From UBA4408 sp002389785 (lineage in GTDB: Bacteria; Bacteroidota; Bacteroidia; UBA4408), in NCBI GenBank assembly GCA_035438985.1, contig DAORJK010000015.1, positions 23,693 through 87,692 on the forward strand: a DNA stretch of 64,000 nt, in the 5' to 3' direction. This document shows positions 8,781 to 17,391 of this stretch, piece by piece; the first letter of the stretch is position 1; every line of letters begins with the position of its first letter. A program made the position numbers and the translations under genes. The notes below the pieces were generated by a model. That model did not search any database and was not told the origin of the DNA. It saw only the letters and a list, made by a program, of their open reading frames with translations.

Positions 8781-10856
8781 TTATTCGAAATTGATGAATA
8801 TCTTTTTTGTATAACTCTGCGAATTGGCTGTTAATGAAACAAGATAAATTCCGCTTTTACAATTTGGAAAGTTCGATTTTGGAATGGTAATTTGTTCATT
8901 AGCCGACAAGTCAACTGCATCATAGCTTTTTATTAATTGTCCATTTAAGTTGTAAAAACTTACACGGAAGGCATCCGTATTAATTTCAGGAACGCTTACA
9001 ACCAATTGATCGTTGTATTGATATACTTTAAAATTTTCATCAATTTGGCGAGAAGCATTGGTAACACGTGTAATTGAAAACTGATCAACTATTGCTCCAT
9101 TTGAGCCAAGGTATTTACAAAGCATGTTTGAACCATTTATGTCAATTATTAACGATGCATTGGTAGAATTGTCGTTAAAATTCATGCATTGCATTGGCCA
9201 TCCTGCAGATGTTCCGCCCGGATTTTGACCAGATGTGCCACAAACAGCGTAAACAGTGCCGTTGTAGGGCGATGCTTTAACAAATGAATTGGGTGAAGTA
9301 CTCATTTTCATAGCGTTGGTAAAACTAGCTGCAAGTCCATAATGACCTTTTATTAAATAGCTTCGTTCATTTGAATGCGAATGTCCGTTTAGCACTAAAT
9401 CAACATGATAGGTTTCGAGCAAGGGAACAATATTTTGACGCATGTTAATCATTTCCGTTTCGCTATCGCTATTGTGTGTTCCTTTTGAATAAGGCGGATG
9501 ATGAAAATAAACAATGGTCCAGGTTTGCGTATTTGCAGCCAAATCGCTTTGCAGCCATGTGTACATTGGACTACCCGGTGCATTTAACGAACCATAACTA
9601 TCCAAAGCAATAAAATGTATGTTCGCATAATTATAAGAATAATATTTCGCAGTACCGGAAGCTACGCCTCCCGATTGAGCTGCTGTTGGCACAGTAAAAA
9701 TAGAGAAATAAGGAAACTTAATTCCTAATGCCAGCGACGATTGATAGCCTACGTTTGCATAATCGTGGTTTCCAAGACATGGAAACACCGGTATATTTTT
9801 AAATTGCTCCGGATATACATCAAACACTTTGCTTTGGTATTCACTTTGATATCCGGCAGCATAAGCATTGTCGCCCATCCAAAGCCACAAGTTAGCAGGA
9901 GAGTTTTGTGTGTATGCTGCAAAAGCATCTCTAACGGCAAATTGAGCTGCAGTACCAGTTCCAAAATCTCCGGTAGCCCATATTCTCACTGGTGTTACAG
10001 TTCCTGTTAAAGGAGCTGTTTTAAAATAATTGTTAGCATTACCCTGAAACACATTGGTAGTAGTTCCAATTGAGTAGTAATATTTGGTTGCAGCATTTAA
10101 ACCCGTTAACGTGATACTATGATCGGTAACTAAATTAACATCTTGCTTTAATGCACCATAAGCTAAACTGGTACCGTACATAATTTTACTGTTACAAGCA
10201 ATATTGGTAGTCCAGCGTATACAAATGCCTGAAGAAGATAGCATTTGTAAATAAGGACCACGTGTGATTACCGGAATTGGTGCGGCGTTGGTGGCAGTTA
10301 AACTGCAATTAAAACTTAGGTCGGGGCTTGTTTTTGTGTTCTGATGTATTTCAACAGCAAGAACATTTGTGCCAGCAATCAAATTACCCGCAGAAATCGT
10401 ATAAGGATAATAAATAGATTCACTTGATGTTCCTACAGCTGTTGAAGCAAGTGTGGTATAAGTGATGGTTCCTGATGGCATATTTGAACGTGCTACTTCA
10501 TTGCCATTTAAATACACAACTGCTCCATCATCGCGCATTAGGTTAAGTAATAAGGATGAATATTGAAGTGGACTAGTAACCGTAAACGATTTTCTGAAAT
10601 AATAGGTAATGTATTTTGAGCTAGAACTAGGACCGTAACTTATTACTGTGGCTTCTCCACCATCGCCATAACCTAATTCAGCGTTACCTGTACTCCAACT
10701 TGCATCGTTAAAAGCAGTTGCTTTCCATGCGGTACCCTGATTGCTGCCATTCGACATATATTTCCAGGAGCTGCCTTGAGCGATAAGCGTGGTTTGTGAA
10801 AAAGCATTTAAACTGCTCGCAAGTAATATAAATAAAGAAGTAATGAATGTTTTCAT
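8781..10856 (-). CDS. T9SS-secreted purple-acid-phosphatase-like metallophosphoesterase
   Basis: 691 residues. Order: signal peptide (1-20), a lectin/jelly-roll-like N-terminal region (about 22-195), a fibronectin-III-like domain beginning ITRGPYLQM as in purple acid phosphatases (about 197-285), the metallophosphoesterase core (about 290-530) and a T9SS type A sorting domain (about 610-691). Metal ligands are visible in ATGDFGTG, WMGDNAYA, LGNHDYAN, YFHHPPYSKG and LNGHSHSNERS. It should hydrolyse phosphate esters outside the cell or on its surface, for phosphate scavenging. It ends flush with tag on the other strand. Substrate not determinable. Confidence 0.9.
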   Translation of the reverse strand: MKTFITSLFILLASSLNAFSQTTLIAQGSSWKYMSNGSNQGTAWKATAFNDASWSTGNAELGYGDGGEATVISYGPSSSSKYITYYFRKSFTVTSPLQYSSLLLNLMRDDGAVVYLNGNEVARSNMPSGTITYTTLASTAVGTSSESIYYPYTISAGNLIAGTNVLAVEIHQNTKTSPDLSFNCSLTATNAAPIPVITRGPYLQMLSSSGICIRWTTNIACNSKIMYGTSLAYGALKQDVNLVTDHSITLTGLNAATKYYYSIGTTTNVFQGNANNYFKTAPLTGTVTPVRIWATGDFGTGTAAQFAVRDAFAAYTQNSPANLWLWMGDNAYAAGYQSEYQSKVFDVYPEQFKNIPVFPCLGNHDYANVGYQSSLALGIKFPYFSIFTVPTAAQSGGVASGTAKYYSYNYANIHFIALDSYGSLNAPGSPMYTWLQSDLAANTQTWTIVYFHHPPYSKGTHNSDSETEMINMRQNIVPLLETYHVDLVLNGHSHSNERSYLIKGHYGLAASFTNAMKMSTSPNSFVKASPYNGTVYAVCGTSGQNPGGTSAGWPMQCMNFNDNSTNASLIIDINGSNMLCKYLGSNGAIVDQFSITRVTNASRQIDENFKVYQYNDQLVVSVPEINTDAFRVSFYNLNGQLIKSYDAVDLSANEQITIPKSNFPNCKSGIYLVSLTANSQSYTKKIFINFE

Positions 10857-10997
10857 GGGTTATTCCTTTAGAAAAATGAATACTCAATACTAACTAGTTA
10901 TACGCAGTTTAACCAAAAAAAGTTGCCTAACTGTAGAGTTTGCATGCTGAATGAGTTTAAATTTCGGTTCAGATTTTTCAGCTTCCAACTTAGGCCT

Positions 10998-11600
10998 TTA
11001 CAAGGAGTAATAAACGCCAATTCCATTATTGCTCAATTTCACATGTTCCAGTAATGGAGTAAGTTTATTTTTACCATGCTTCGTATGTGCCAAATACATG
11101 ATTGCATCAAAACCCAGTAAAAATGCTCCTTGCAAAATCAATGATTGTCCGTAACCATTGTACATTTCCCGACGATTTGAAGAATTGGTAGATTTTTCTA
11201 GTAAATAAGCACCCGCCGAAATGTAAACAGCATCGAGCGCCGCATTAAACAAAAATGTTTTTTCAATGGATTGTTGTTTTTTTACAGTAGCTGCTAAATC
11301 GTAGCTCTTTTTATCCTTTTTCGCACCATAATAGCCTACGGTGGCTAAGGCCAAGTTAATACCTCCCCAAAATAGGTTCATTTGATGAAAATATTTATCG
11401 GTTTCATCGCAGGTAGTGCTAGTTCCAATAACGCCAACTGCAACATTGGCAAATCCCCAAGCAGCCAAAACCGGCATTCCCTTCGTATTAATAGAATTTC
11501 TCTTTACATTAAATGCATTTAACTCTTCGATAGTTTGAGCTTGCAGTGAGCCAATTAAAAGTGTAAGAACCAATACAAGGAGCGTGTTTTTTAAGAGCAT
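10998..11600 (-). CDS. Membrane protein of unknown function with signal-like N-terminus (possibly DUF6992)
   Basis: 200 residues. After an N-terminal signal or first helix (about 4-20) come about four hydrophobic segments (roughly 40-62, 75-92, 115-134 and 150-170). The alternation of small hydrophobic helices with AWGFANVAVG and FWGGINLALATVGY resembles a Bacteroidota family I associate, without certainty, with DUF6992. No catalytic motif is visible. It begins 3 bases after the stop of the small secreted protein gene upstream and is surely in the same transcript. Confidence 0.6.
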   Translation of the reverse strand: MLLKNTLLVLVLTLLIGSLQAQTIEELNAFNVKRNSINTKGMPVLAAWGFANVAVGVIGTSTTCDETDKYFHQMNLFWGGINLALATVGYYGAKKDKKSYDLAATVKKQQSIEKTFLFNAALDAVYISAGAYLLEKSTNSSNRREMYNGYGQSLILQGAFLLGFDAIMYLAHTKHGKNKLTPLLEHVKLSNNGIGVYYSL

Positions 11601-11602
11601 GC

Positions 11603-12100
11603 TTACTTCGGGCTAGACGTTTCACTTGGGATAGCTACTTTAGCCATATACTCAGAAATTGATTTTTTTAGTTTTTCGTTTTTCAATTTCTCAAGATTAC
11701 TTTCAATAAATAGCTTGTCGGATTTTATCTGAGCGTTGTAATGCAATACATCCGGCGTATGCAATTGTATGCTTAATCGTAAAAAACGCAATTCCACATT
11801 TTCTAAATCATTAATAATAGCTTGCTCCAACTTACGTTTGCCTTCCTTAAACAATTTCAATTTTTTAGGAGCATCCTTTTCATGTCTTGCCATTTCGGCC
11901 AACACTGCACCTTTATATCCGAGCAATAAATTTTGATTTGCTTCGTCTATTTTTGCCAGCTTTTCATATAGCTTTTTACATACTTCTTTATTCTCAGCCG
12001 ATTTTACATACAAACTCCTTGCTTCATCAACATTAATTGATTGAGCACTTACGCGAACAACTAATAGTAAGAGTGAAATAAAAAGCGCTATTTTTTTCAT
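11603..12100 (-). CDS. Secreted helical protein of unknown function
   Basis: 165 residues with a clear signal peptide (cleavage likely after VSAQ, residue 20). The mature part is charged, almost wholly helical in appearance, rich in Lys, Glu and Leu, and has the feel of TPR-like helical hairpins (YEKLAKIDEANQNLLLGYKG and a later LEQAIINDLENVELRFLRL), typical of a periplasmic protein. It is not recognised. It is first in a two-gene unit with the 200-residue membrane protein and has its own -7 box. Confidence 0.6.
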   Translation of the reverse strand: MKKIALFISLLLLVVRVSAQSINVDEARSLYVKSAENKEVCKKLYEKLAKIDEANQNLLLGYKGAVLAEMARHEKDAPKKLKLFKEGKRKLEQAIINDLENVELRFLRLSIQLHTPDVLHYNAQIKSDKLFIESNLEKLKNEKLKKSISEYMAKVAIPSETSSPK

Positions 12101-12116
12101 GCCTATTAAACTTTAA

Positions 12117-12124
12117 CAAAGGTA
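12117..12124 (-). promoter_or_regulatory. -7 promoter box (TACCTTTG) before the secreted helical protein gene
   Basis: Exact TAnnTTTG on the minus strand, 16 bases before the ATG, in the 58-base gap after the PaaK-like gene. No -33 element seen at 17-23 bases. Confidence 0.38.
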
Positions 12125-12158
12125 CAAATAAAAGGCTACATTACTTGTTGTAAGTAAT

Positions 12159-13454
12159 TTATCGGTGATCGATAAACACAATTGGCTTTCGGCTATTTTC
12201 GTGAAATTGCAGTTTATTTATTTCTTCAACCGAGCTCAATACAATAGCCGGACTCACACGAAGGCGTGCCCTAAAATGATCTTTGATTTCCTTTTCAAAA
12301 TTTTCGGGTATGTAACGACAGCCAATTCGAATCAAAATTTCATCGGTTCCAATCTCATTAGTAGAGACTTCAACCACGTAGTTTTCAACATGCTCCATTG
12401 TATTTAAAATATCGTAAAACGCTGATGGATACAAGCTTGTGCCTTTGTATTTGATCATTTGTTTTTTACGACCAATAATAGGCCCAATGCGTAAAGTGTT
12501 TCTACCACAGGAACAAGGTGAGGTGTCGTAGATGCAAATATCACCCGTTCTAAACCTAAGCAAAGGCATTGCTTCTACACCTAAAGTGGTTACAGTAAGT
12601 TCTCCTGCCTCTCCTTCTTTAACATGATTTCCTTGCTCATCTAAAAATTCAACAATCAATAATTCGGGATGATGGTGTCCACCTCTACCCTGCTCACACT
12701 CAGTAAATGCTGCCCCCATCTCTGTGGAGGCATAGGTAGAATAAAGTTGAATATTCCAACGTTCGGCAATACGCTTTCCAAGAGCATTTAATTCAAAATT
12801 GGCTGTTCGTATAGGTTCTCCAATGCAAATGGCTTTTTTGATACTGCTATTTTTATATTCAATTTTATGTTGATCGGCGTAATCCAGCAACTTCAATATA
12901 AAGGATGGAACGGTGATGATTGCGGTTGGTGCAATTCGAAAAATGGTATCCCATTGTAATTCTGGTATACCTGAACCAACCCGTACACATCCTGCTCCTA
13001 ATTTACGAGCGCCCATAAAATAAGCCAAACCAGCCATAAATCGGCGATCGAGCGTGGTCATTAATTGATAAATTTCGTGCTCATTTCCTCCGGTGCAAGC
13101 AAGTGAAATACTTTCATTATAAGCAAGGCGTTGCAAATCGTTTTCACTTAATGCAAAGGTCACAGGGTTTCCTAAAGTACCGGAAGTGGTAATATAATCG
13201 ATAATTTTTCCAGGACCTACACAGCAAAAATCTGCACTTCGAACTTGCAAATCTTCCTTATCAGTAGTCGGAATTTTTTGTAAATCTTCTAAACTTTTAA
13301 TGGCAGAAATATCAATAGAGTGCTGTTTAAACAGTGCTTTGTAAAACTTTGAATGCGCTTGTAAGTATGACAAAAAGCTTGCAAGCGACTGTTCTTGAAA
13401 AGCTTTAATTTCAGCTAATTGTTTTTTTTCAATTTCAGGAATAGGTGTATTCAC
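12159..13454 (-). CDS. Phenylacetate-CoA-ligase-like AMP-forming enzyme (PaaK superfamily)
   Basis: 431 residues, the PaaK length. Seen: the P-loop of adenylate-forming enzymes TTSGTLGNPVTF (about 88-99), the A5-like motif YSTYASTEMGAAF, LRFRTGDIC with the ribose-binding Asp, a Cys pair in SPCSCGRNT, and the small C-terminal lid beginning IGRKKQMIKYKG with the catalytic lysine region. The enzyme should activate a carboxylic acid as an acyl-AMP and transfer it to CoA or another thiol. No phenylacetate-degradation genes lie nearby, so the acid is unknown. It precedes two secreted-protein genes, and the neighbours give no functional clue. Confidence 0.78.
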   Translation of the reverse strand: MNTPIPEIEKKQLAEIKAFQEQSLASFLSYLQAHSKFYKALFKQHSIDISAIKSLEDLQKIPTTDKEDLQVRSADFCCVGPGKIIDYITTSGTLGNPVTFALSENDLQRLAYNESISLACTGGNEHEIYQLMTTLDRRFMAGLAYFMGARKLGAGCVRVGSGIPELQWDTIFRIAPTAIITVPSFILKLLDYADQHKIEYKNSSIKKAICIGEPIRTANFELNALGKRIAERWNIQLYSTYASTEMGAAFTECEQGRGGHHHPELLIVEFLDEQGNHVKEGEAGELTVTTLGVEAMPLLRFRTGDICIYDTSPCSCGRNTLRIGPIIGRKKQMIKYKGTSLYPSAFYDILNTMEHVENYVVEVSTNEIGTDEILIRIGCRYIPENFEKEIKDHFRARLRVSPAIVLSSVEEINKLQFHENSRKPIVFIDHR

Positions 13455-13469
13455 TAGCTGACAAATAAA

Positions 13470-14153
13470 TTATGGATGCTTGGAATTGTACAATTTTACT
13501 GCATTTTTTAGATTTCGGTATTGAAAATATTCAACCGTATATCCACCTACCTGCGCTAAAAAAAAACCGGCAACTAAAGCACGACCTTTTTCAAGCTCTG
13601 CACTATCAATAGAATTATTATCAGCCGATTCGAAGCCCAAAATTATAAAGCCAACTACTCCCACAGGAATGGATGCAAATTTTAAGATAGGTGAAAATAC
13701 GGAACAGGCTATACTTTTTGCGATGTAAGCATCAATTTCTTTGTCTTTTTCAGTGCGCATGATTCGCATTACTCGATTCTTTCCAATTGGACGATTGTGG
13801 TAATAAAAGCGTCGGCCATGAATTTCAATTTTCTCACTTTCGGGAACTACCTCGCTTGAGCTTTGAACATATTCTGAAGGTGCTGATACAGGTGTGGCTG
13901 TTTCAAAAACATCCTTACTTCCATTTGCATAACGAATCATAAATACTTCCGATTTCAATAAAGTCAGGGTATCACTTCCTGCGCTATCGTTAGCAGATTT
14001 AATAAGATAGGTAATTTTTTCAGTACCCAATTCAATAACTTTACACTGCAGCTCGTCTCCATTTTTCTTAATCAAAATATCTTGCGCTAAAACTGCAAAC
14101 GAACTAAAGAGCAGCAACGATAAACTGATGGTTAAGTTTAATATTAGTTTCAT
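13470..14153 (-). CDS. Secreted protein, member 1 of a four-copy paralogous family
   Basis: 227 residues. Signal peptide (about 1-23), then a beta-rich module of about 55 residues (ILIKKNGDELQCKVIELG ... SEVFMIRYANGSKDVF), a variable linker, a second conserved piece (GRRFYYHNRPIGKNR ... DKEIDAYI), two hydrophobic helices (about 155-175 and 190-208) and a tail ending LYNSKHP. The same architecture occurs in the genes at 14378 and 39434, and the first module also at 61225. Function unknown; the layout suggests an envelope protein whose beta module faces the periplasm. A near-consensus -7 box (TAACTTTC) lies about 14 bases upstream. Confidence 0.7.
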   Translation of the reverse strand: MKLILNLTISLSLLLFSSFAVLAQDILIKKNGDELQCKVIELGTEKITYLIKSANDSAGSDTLTLLKSEVFMIRYANGSKDVFETATPVSAPSEYVQSSSEVVPESEKIEIHGRRFYYHNRPIGKNRVMRIMRTEKDKEIDAYIAKSIACSVFSPILKFASIPVGVVGFIILGFESADNNSIDSAELEKGRALVAGFFLAQVGGYTVEYFQYRNLKNAVKLYNSKHP

Positions 14154-14377
14154 AATTGGAATGTGAGAAAGTTACTTTTTACCTACTTAAAAAATACAGC
14201 TTCCAAAAATAGGCAAAATAGACTTAATAAAACATGGAATCAATTTGTGCAAACTACAGTCATGAAAATAACTTGTATTTGACAAAATTTTATTGAGTAG
14301 TTTTTAGTTTTTGGCTACAAAGTTTTTATTACCAAACTAACTACAGTAAGCACTTAGCAAGAATTTAAACTGCTTCT

Positions 14378-15091
14378 TCAGGGATGTCCGAAATAGGTTA
14401 GATTGTATTTTTCTACAGCCTTTCTGCGCATTGCTTTACTTTGTGCATTGAGCACAATTGAGGCTATTCCGGTACCTATAGCAGCAACTGCAAGTAGTCC
14501 GGAGGTTGCTAAATAGTTTGCAGAAATTCCACCGTTCACTGTATTCGCTGAATTTATTGATCCAACAATCAACAAAAAATATGAACTAACTCCCAGCGGT
14601 ATCGGAGCAAATCCGAGAAGTTTGGATGTACGTCTGGTATCTTGAGCTGCTTTAATCATAACACTCAACTGTTTGTCGTTTTTATTCAAAACAATGGCAT
14701 CCACATAGGGTGGACTAAGCCTAAATTCGGAAATTGAATACCTGTTGCCGGCAATCGTAATCGGGCTATTTTGTATGTCAACCAAATTTTTAGAACGAGT
14801 TCTTGGTGAACGAATTTTTTGAGCAACATAATCATCATTAGCGATGTTTGGCTCAGCGTTAAAAACTTCGCGGCTGCCATTTTTATAGCTAATCGATAAA
14901 ACCTCTGAACGATCTAGAATATAAATCGGCAATTCCGAATTTACCTGGGTATATTTAATTGTTTGTGTATTTACCTCAAGTATTTTGGCCAATACTTTAT
15001 CTCCATTTTTCTTGTAAAGGGTATCCTGCGCTGTACAAGTAAAATTGCCAAAAAATAAGAATATTAAAATGGAATTAGTTCGTTTCATCAC
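14378..15091 (-). CDS. Secreted protein, member 2 of the paralogous family
   Basis: 237 residues. Signal peptide (about 1-21), then the family module: DTLYKKNGDKVLAKILEV ... SEVLSISYKNGSREVF (about 22-78). A basic linker follows, then GNRYSISEFRLSP ... KNDKQLSVMI, an APIPLGVSSYFLL helix, a second hydrophobic stretch (about 190-212) and a basic tail with RRKAVEKYN. It shares order and signature positions with the gene at 13470 but is diverged in sequence. No known domain is recognised. The two genes lie in tandem with a 224-base gap and probably arose by an old duplication. Confidence 0.7.
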   Translation of the reverse strand: MMKRTNSILIFLFFGNFTCTAQDTLYKKNGDKVLAKILEVNTQTIKYTQVNSELPIYILDRSEVLSISYKNGSREVFNAEPNIANDDYVAQKIRSPRTRSKNLVDIQNSPITIAGNRYSISEFRLSPPYVDAIVLNKNDKQLSVMIKAAQDTRRTSKLLGFAPIPLGVSSYFLLIVGSINSANTVNGGISANYLATSGLLAVAAIGTGIASIVLNAQSKAMRRKAVEKYNLTYFGHP

Positions 15092-15104
15092 CTCACATTT
15101 TTTT

Positions 15105-15112
15105 CAAACTTA
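15105..15112 (-). promoter_or_regulatory. -7 promoter box (TAAGTTTG) of paralog 2
   Basis: Exact TAnnTTTG on the minus strand, 13 bases before the ATG at 15091. No -33 TTG at the expected spacing. Confidence 0.36.
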
Positions 15113-15413
15113 ACAATAAAAAGTAGGATTTATTGCAGGTTATTTCATAATTTATTTTATCAAAACTAAATGGATTAATTCAGGAAGTAAGTCTAAAATC
15201 AAAACAAAATATAGCTTAACTTTTTGTGTTCAGGGAGTTGTATAAGAAATTCAATTATACTGGGTATCCCGCTAATTCGTGCTACTTGGAGTTAGTGCAG
15301 TGAATTGGCTATGTATAGCATTCAACTTGGAAGTTTGAAGAATTCGCATTGCAGGAAAGAAAATGCAGAAAGCAATAAGCGTTAAATTTAGTTGAATCAA
15401 TTTGATCCTACTA
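15113..15413. other. Gene-free stretch
   Basis: About 300 bases between the paralog 2 promoter box and the THX terminator. No reading frame with coding character, no RNA gene and no clear repeat were seen; AT-rich. Confidence 0.6.
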
Positions 15414-15448
15414 TAAAAAAAAAAATCCCTTCAATCGTGAAGGGATTT
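15414..15448 (-). terminator. Rho-independent terminator of the THX gene
   Basis: Perfect 11-bp stem (AAATCCCTTCA with TGAAGGGATTT, 4-base loop); on the minus strand it is followed by a run of more than ten T. It lies 10 bases after the THX stop codon. Confidence 0.9.
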
Positions 15449-15457
15449 CTAAGTATT

Positions 15458-15685
15458 TTACTCGTCTTTCTTTTTACTTGCTTTAGTTTTTGCAGCAGTT
15501 TCCTTTTTTGGTGCAGCTGCTTTTTTAGTAGCCGACTTTTTTACTACTGCCTTTTTTGCCTTAGCAGGTGCTGCTTTTGCTCCTGGATTAACTACCGCAA
15601 TCTTTGTTCCGGTTCTTCTTCTTTTTACTCCATAGGAGCCAATTGTTATTTTACCTTTTTTGGATCTTTTATCTCCTTTTCCCAT
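15458..15685 (-). CDS. 30S ribosomal protein THX (bTHX) with a Lys/Ala-rich tail
   Basis: 75 residues. The first 27 match the THX core: MGKGDKRSKKGKI followed by GSYGVKRRR. THX is a short basic peptide that fills a cavity at the head of the small ribosomal subunit in Thermus and Bacteroidota. Classic THX is about 25-45 residues; here a low-complexity Ala/Lys/Thr tail (about 33-75) is added, ending KKKDE. The tail resembles histone-like or ribosomal tails seen in other Bacteroidota proteins; its role is unknown. Its own promoter box and strong terminator mark it as a single, well-expressed unit. Confidence 0.85.
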   Translation of the reverse strand: MGKGDKRSKKGKITIGSYGVKRRRTGTKIAVVNPGAKAAPAKAKKAVVKKSATKKAAAPKKETAAKTKASKKKDE

Positions 15686-15712
15686 GTTAAATGTATGTTT
15701 TAATTATGTTTA

Positions 15713-15720
15713 CAAATGTA
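15713..15720 (-). promoter_or_regulatory. -7 promoter box (TACATTTG) of the THX gene
   Basis: Exact TAnnTTTG on the minus strand, 27 bases before the THX ATG and just past the stop of the arginase-family gene. No -33 TTG at 17-23 bases. Confidence 0.42.
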
Positions 15721-15734
15721 GTAAAATTATTTTC

Positions 15735-16793
15735 TCAGGATAATTTTCCATTCGACTTTGCCATCAAATTGCAAATTCTATATAACAAACGTCCAGCTAC
15801 GTTAGCATCCCAATCTGAATCACCGGTAGCAACTTCATTCAGGTCAAAGCCAATTAATTGTCGTCCTGAATCAACCAATTTTTCAAGTAAAAATAAAACT
15901 TCTTCAAACTCTAAGCCTCCTGCAACCGGTGTTCCGGTATTGGGACATAACTTAGGGTCCAATCCATCTATATCAAAACTTAAAAAAACTTTTTGAGGTA
16001 ATTCATCAATTATTTCTTGGTGAATCGACTGTATACTTTTACCGGAATATACAGCATGTTTCAAATTCCGATCGAAAAAAGTTTTCACCCTGCCTTGCGA
16101 TTGTTCAATGTAGGTAACTTCTTCTTCACAATAATCGCGTATACCCACTTGTACCAGCTTCGAAACTTTTTTATTTTTCAATACATTGTACATGATAGAA
16201 GCATGCGAATATTCAAACCCTTCATAGGCATTTCGCAAATCGCAATGCGCATCTATTTGTAAAACAGCAAAAGAATCGTGCTTTTCAGAAAGCGCTTCAA
16301 TTAAACCTAGGGGTGTGCTGTGATCTCCTCCCAGTCCTACAACCAGCTTATTGTTGTTTAAAAAATACAAGGAACGTTCTTTGACCCAAGCATTGAATTT
16401 TTGAGTTACTTCTAATAATTCCTTTTGAACTGATTTTATATCGGCTGCATTTGGATCGTGTCCTTCACTCAATGCTTCAATGCATTGTGCTGCTTTTTCG
16501 CGCCATTCATCGCTGGCGGCTTTCCACTCCTCTGAATATTCATCCAGTGCAATTCCTAATTTCCAAGCATCTTTAAATTTAGGATCATACAAATCTATTT
16601 GACGGGAAGCTTCTAATATACTAAGCGGCCCCTCTGCTGTTCCTGGTTTGTAACTAACTGTAACTTCCCATGGAAAAGGTATAATTACAATTTCTGATTC
16701 CTCTACGGTAAACGGTAATCCAAAAATTCCATGGTTTGAATTTCCGATATCGTTGGGGTTAAAATTTTGTATTTTACTTTGCTTTGAATTCAT
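15735..16793 (-). CDS. Arginase/agmatinase/formimidoylglutamase family enzyme
   Basis: 352 residues. The binuclear Mn ligands of the ureohydrolase fold are visible: GLGGDHSTPLG (His), LQIDAHCDLR (Asp-x-His-x-Asp) and SFDIDGLDP (Asp-x-Asp). The family hydrolyses guanidino-type C-N bonds (arginine, agmatine or formimidoylglutamate). The N-terminal 100 residues are longer than in typical arginase (about 300), as seen in Bacteroidota members. No histidine- or arginine-degradation genes stand nearby, so the substrate is undecided. Cytoplasmic, no signal peptide. Confidence 0.85.
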   Translation of the reverse strand: MNSKQSKIQNFNPNDIGNSNHGIFGLPFTVEESEIVIIPFPWEVTVSYKPGTAEGPLSILEASRQIDLYDPKFKDAWKLGIALDEYSEEWKAASDEWREKAAQCIEALSEGHDPNAADIKSVQKELLEVTQKFNAWVKERSLYFLNNNKLVVGLGGDHSTPLGLIEALSEKHDSFAVLQIDAHCDLRNAYEGFEYSHASIMYNVLKNKKVSKLVQVGIRDYCEEEVTYIEQSQGRVKTFFDRNLKHAVYSGKSIQSIHQEIIDELPQKVFLSFDIDGLDPKLCPNTGTPVAGGLEFEEVLFLLEKLVDSGRQLIGFDLNEVATGDSDWDANVAGRLLYRICNLMAKSNGKLS

Positions 16794-17342
16794 TTATTTA
16801 CGATAGTTTATTTGTTTATCTGCAATTGTACCACACATGCAATTTATATTAATAGATATAGCTTTATTTTGTATTCGAGTTTTATAAAATAGGAAGCTTA
16901 ACCACTACGAGCACAAAGTTTGCACTAAGGGCACAATGGCTATTTTTTATTTAATCGTCTTAGTTTCCATTGTGTTTTTCTTTGTGACCCTTGTGGTTTA
17001 TATCCTTTGATTTTAATTCTTTAGCCGCATATTTAAATTCTATTTTTTTGCTATTTATTTTATTTGAGATCCAAACCGGATATGCAAAATAGTTTATTAT
17101 TTCTTAATCAGTAAGAGGCATAGTTAATAATTTTACAAAGTGTACGAAGACAATTACAGTATTTGAGAAATACAATGTTTAAAATTTACTTCAAGATGCA
17201 AATTTATTCATTCCTATTTGCGAATCTATGCTTTACCTTACACAAAAGAACTCCAGTGATAATTTTAATTTAATTGTATTGAATTGCTATCGACTGCTTT
17301 TGATTAATGATTTAAGCTATTGCAAACAAGCTTATGAAAACT
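16794..17342. other. Gene-free stretch of about 550 bases
   Basis: No supported gene. It holds an imperfect inverted repeat built of CACAAAG-type strings (listed separately). The rest is AT-rich with scattered stop codons in all frames and no RNA-like structure that I could see. Confidence 0.6.
16898..17000. repeat. Imperfect inverted repeat with CACAAAG / CTTTGTG arms
   Basis: The left arm (about 16898-16938: TTAACCACTACGAGCACAAAG, then GCACTAAGGGCACAATGG) is matched by the reverse complement of the right arm (about 16967-17000: CCATTGTG ... CTTTGTGACCCTTGTGGTTTA). The arms align with a small gap, and the centre is about 28 AT-rich bases. Strings of this kind recur between genes in Bacteroidota (recollection). 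Confidence 0.55.
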
Positions 17343-17370
17343 AAAAAGCCCCCGTTACCGGAGGCTTTTT
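17343..17370 (-). terminator. Rho-independent terminator of the HU gene
   Basis: AAAAAGCC-CCCG stem pairing with CGG-AGGCTTTTT (one mismatch) around a TTAC loop, with a T-run on either strand. It lies 21 bases after the HU stop codon. Confidence 0.8.
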
Positions 17371-17391
17371 ATGTGTTCGGTGAGGAATTAA

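Noticed and set aside
10998..15091. A biosynthetic gene cluster around the PaaK-like ligase
   Set aside because: Only one ligase and unrelated secreted proteins; no carrier protein, ketosynthase or tailoring enzymes.
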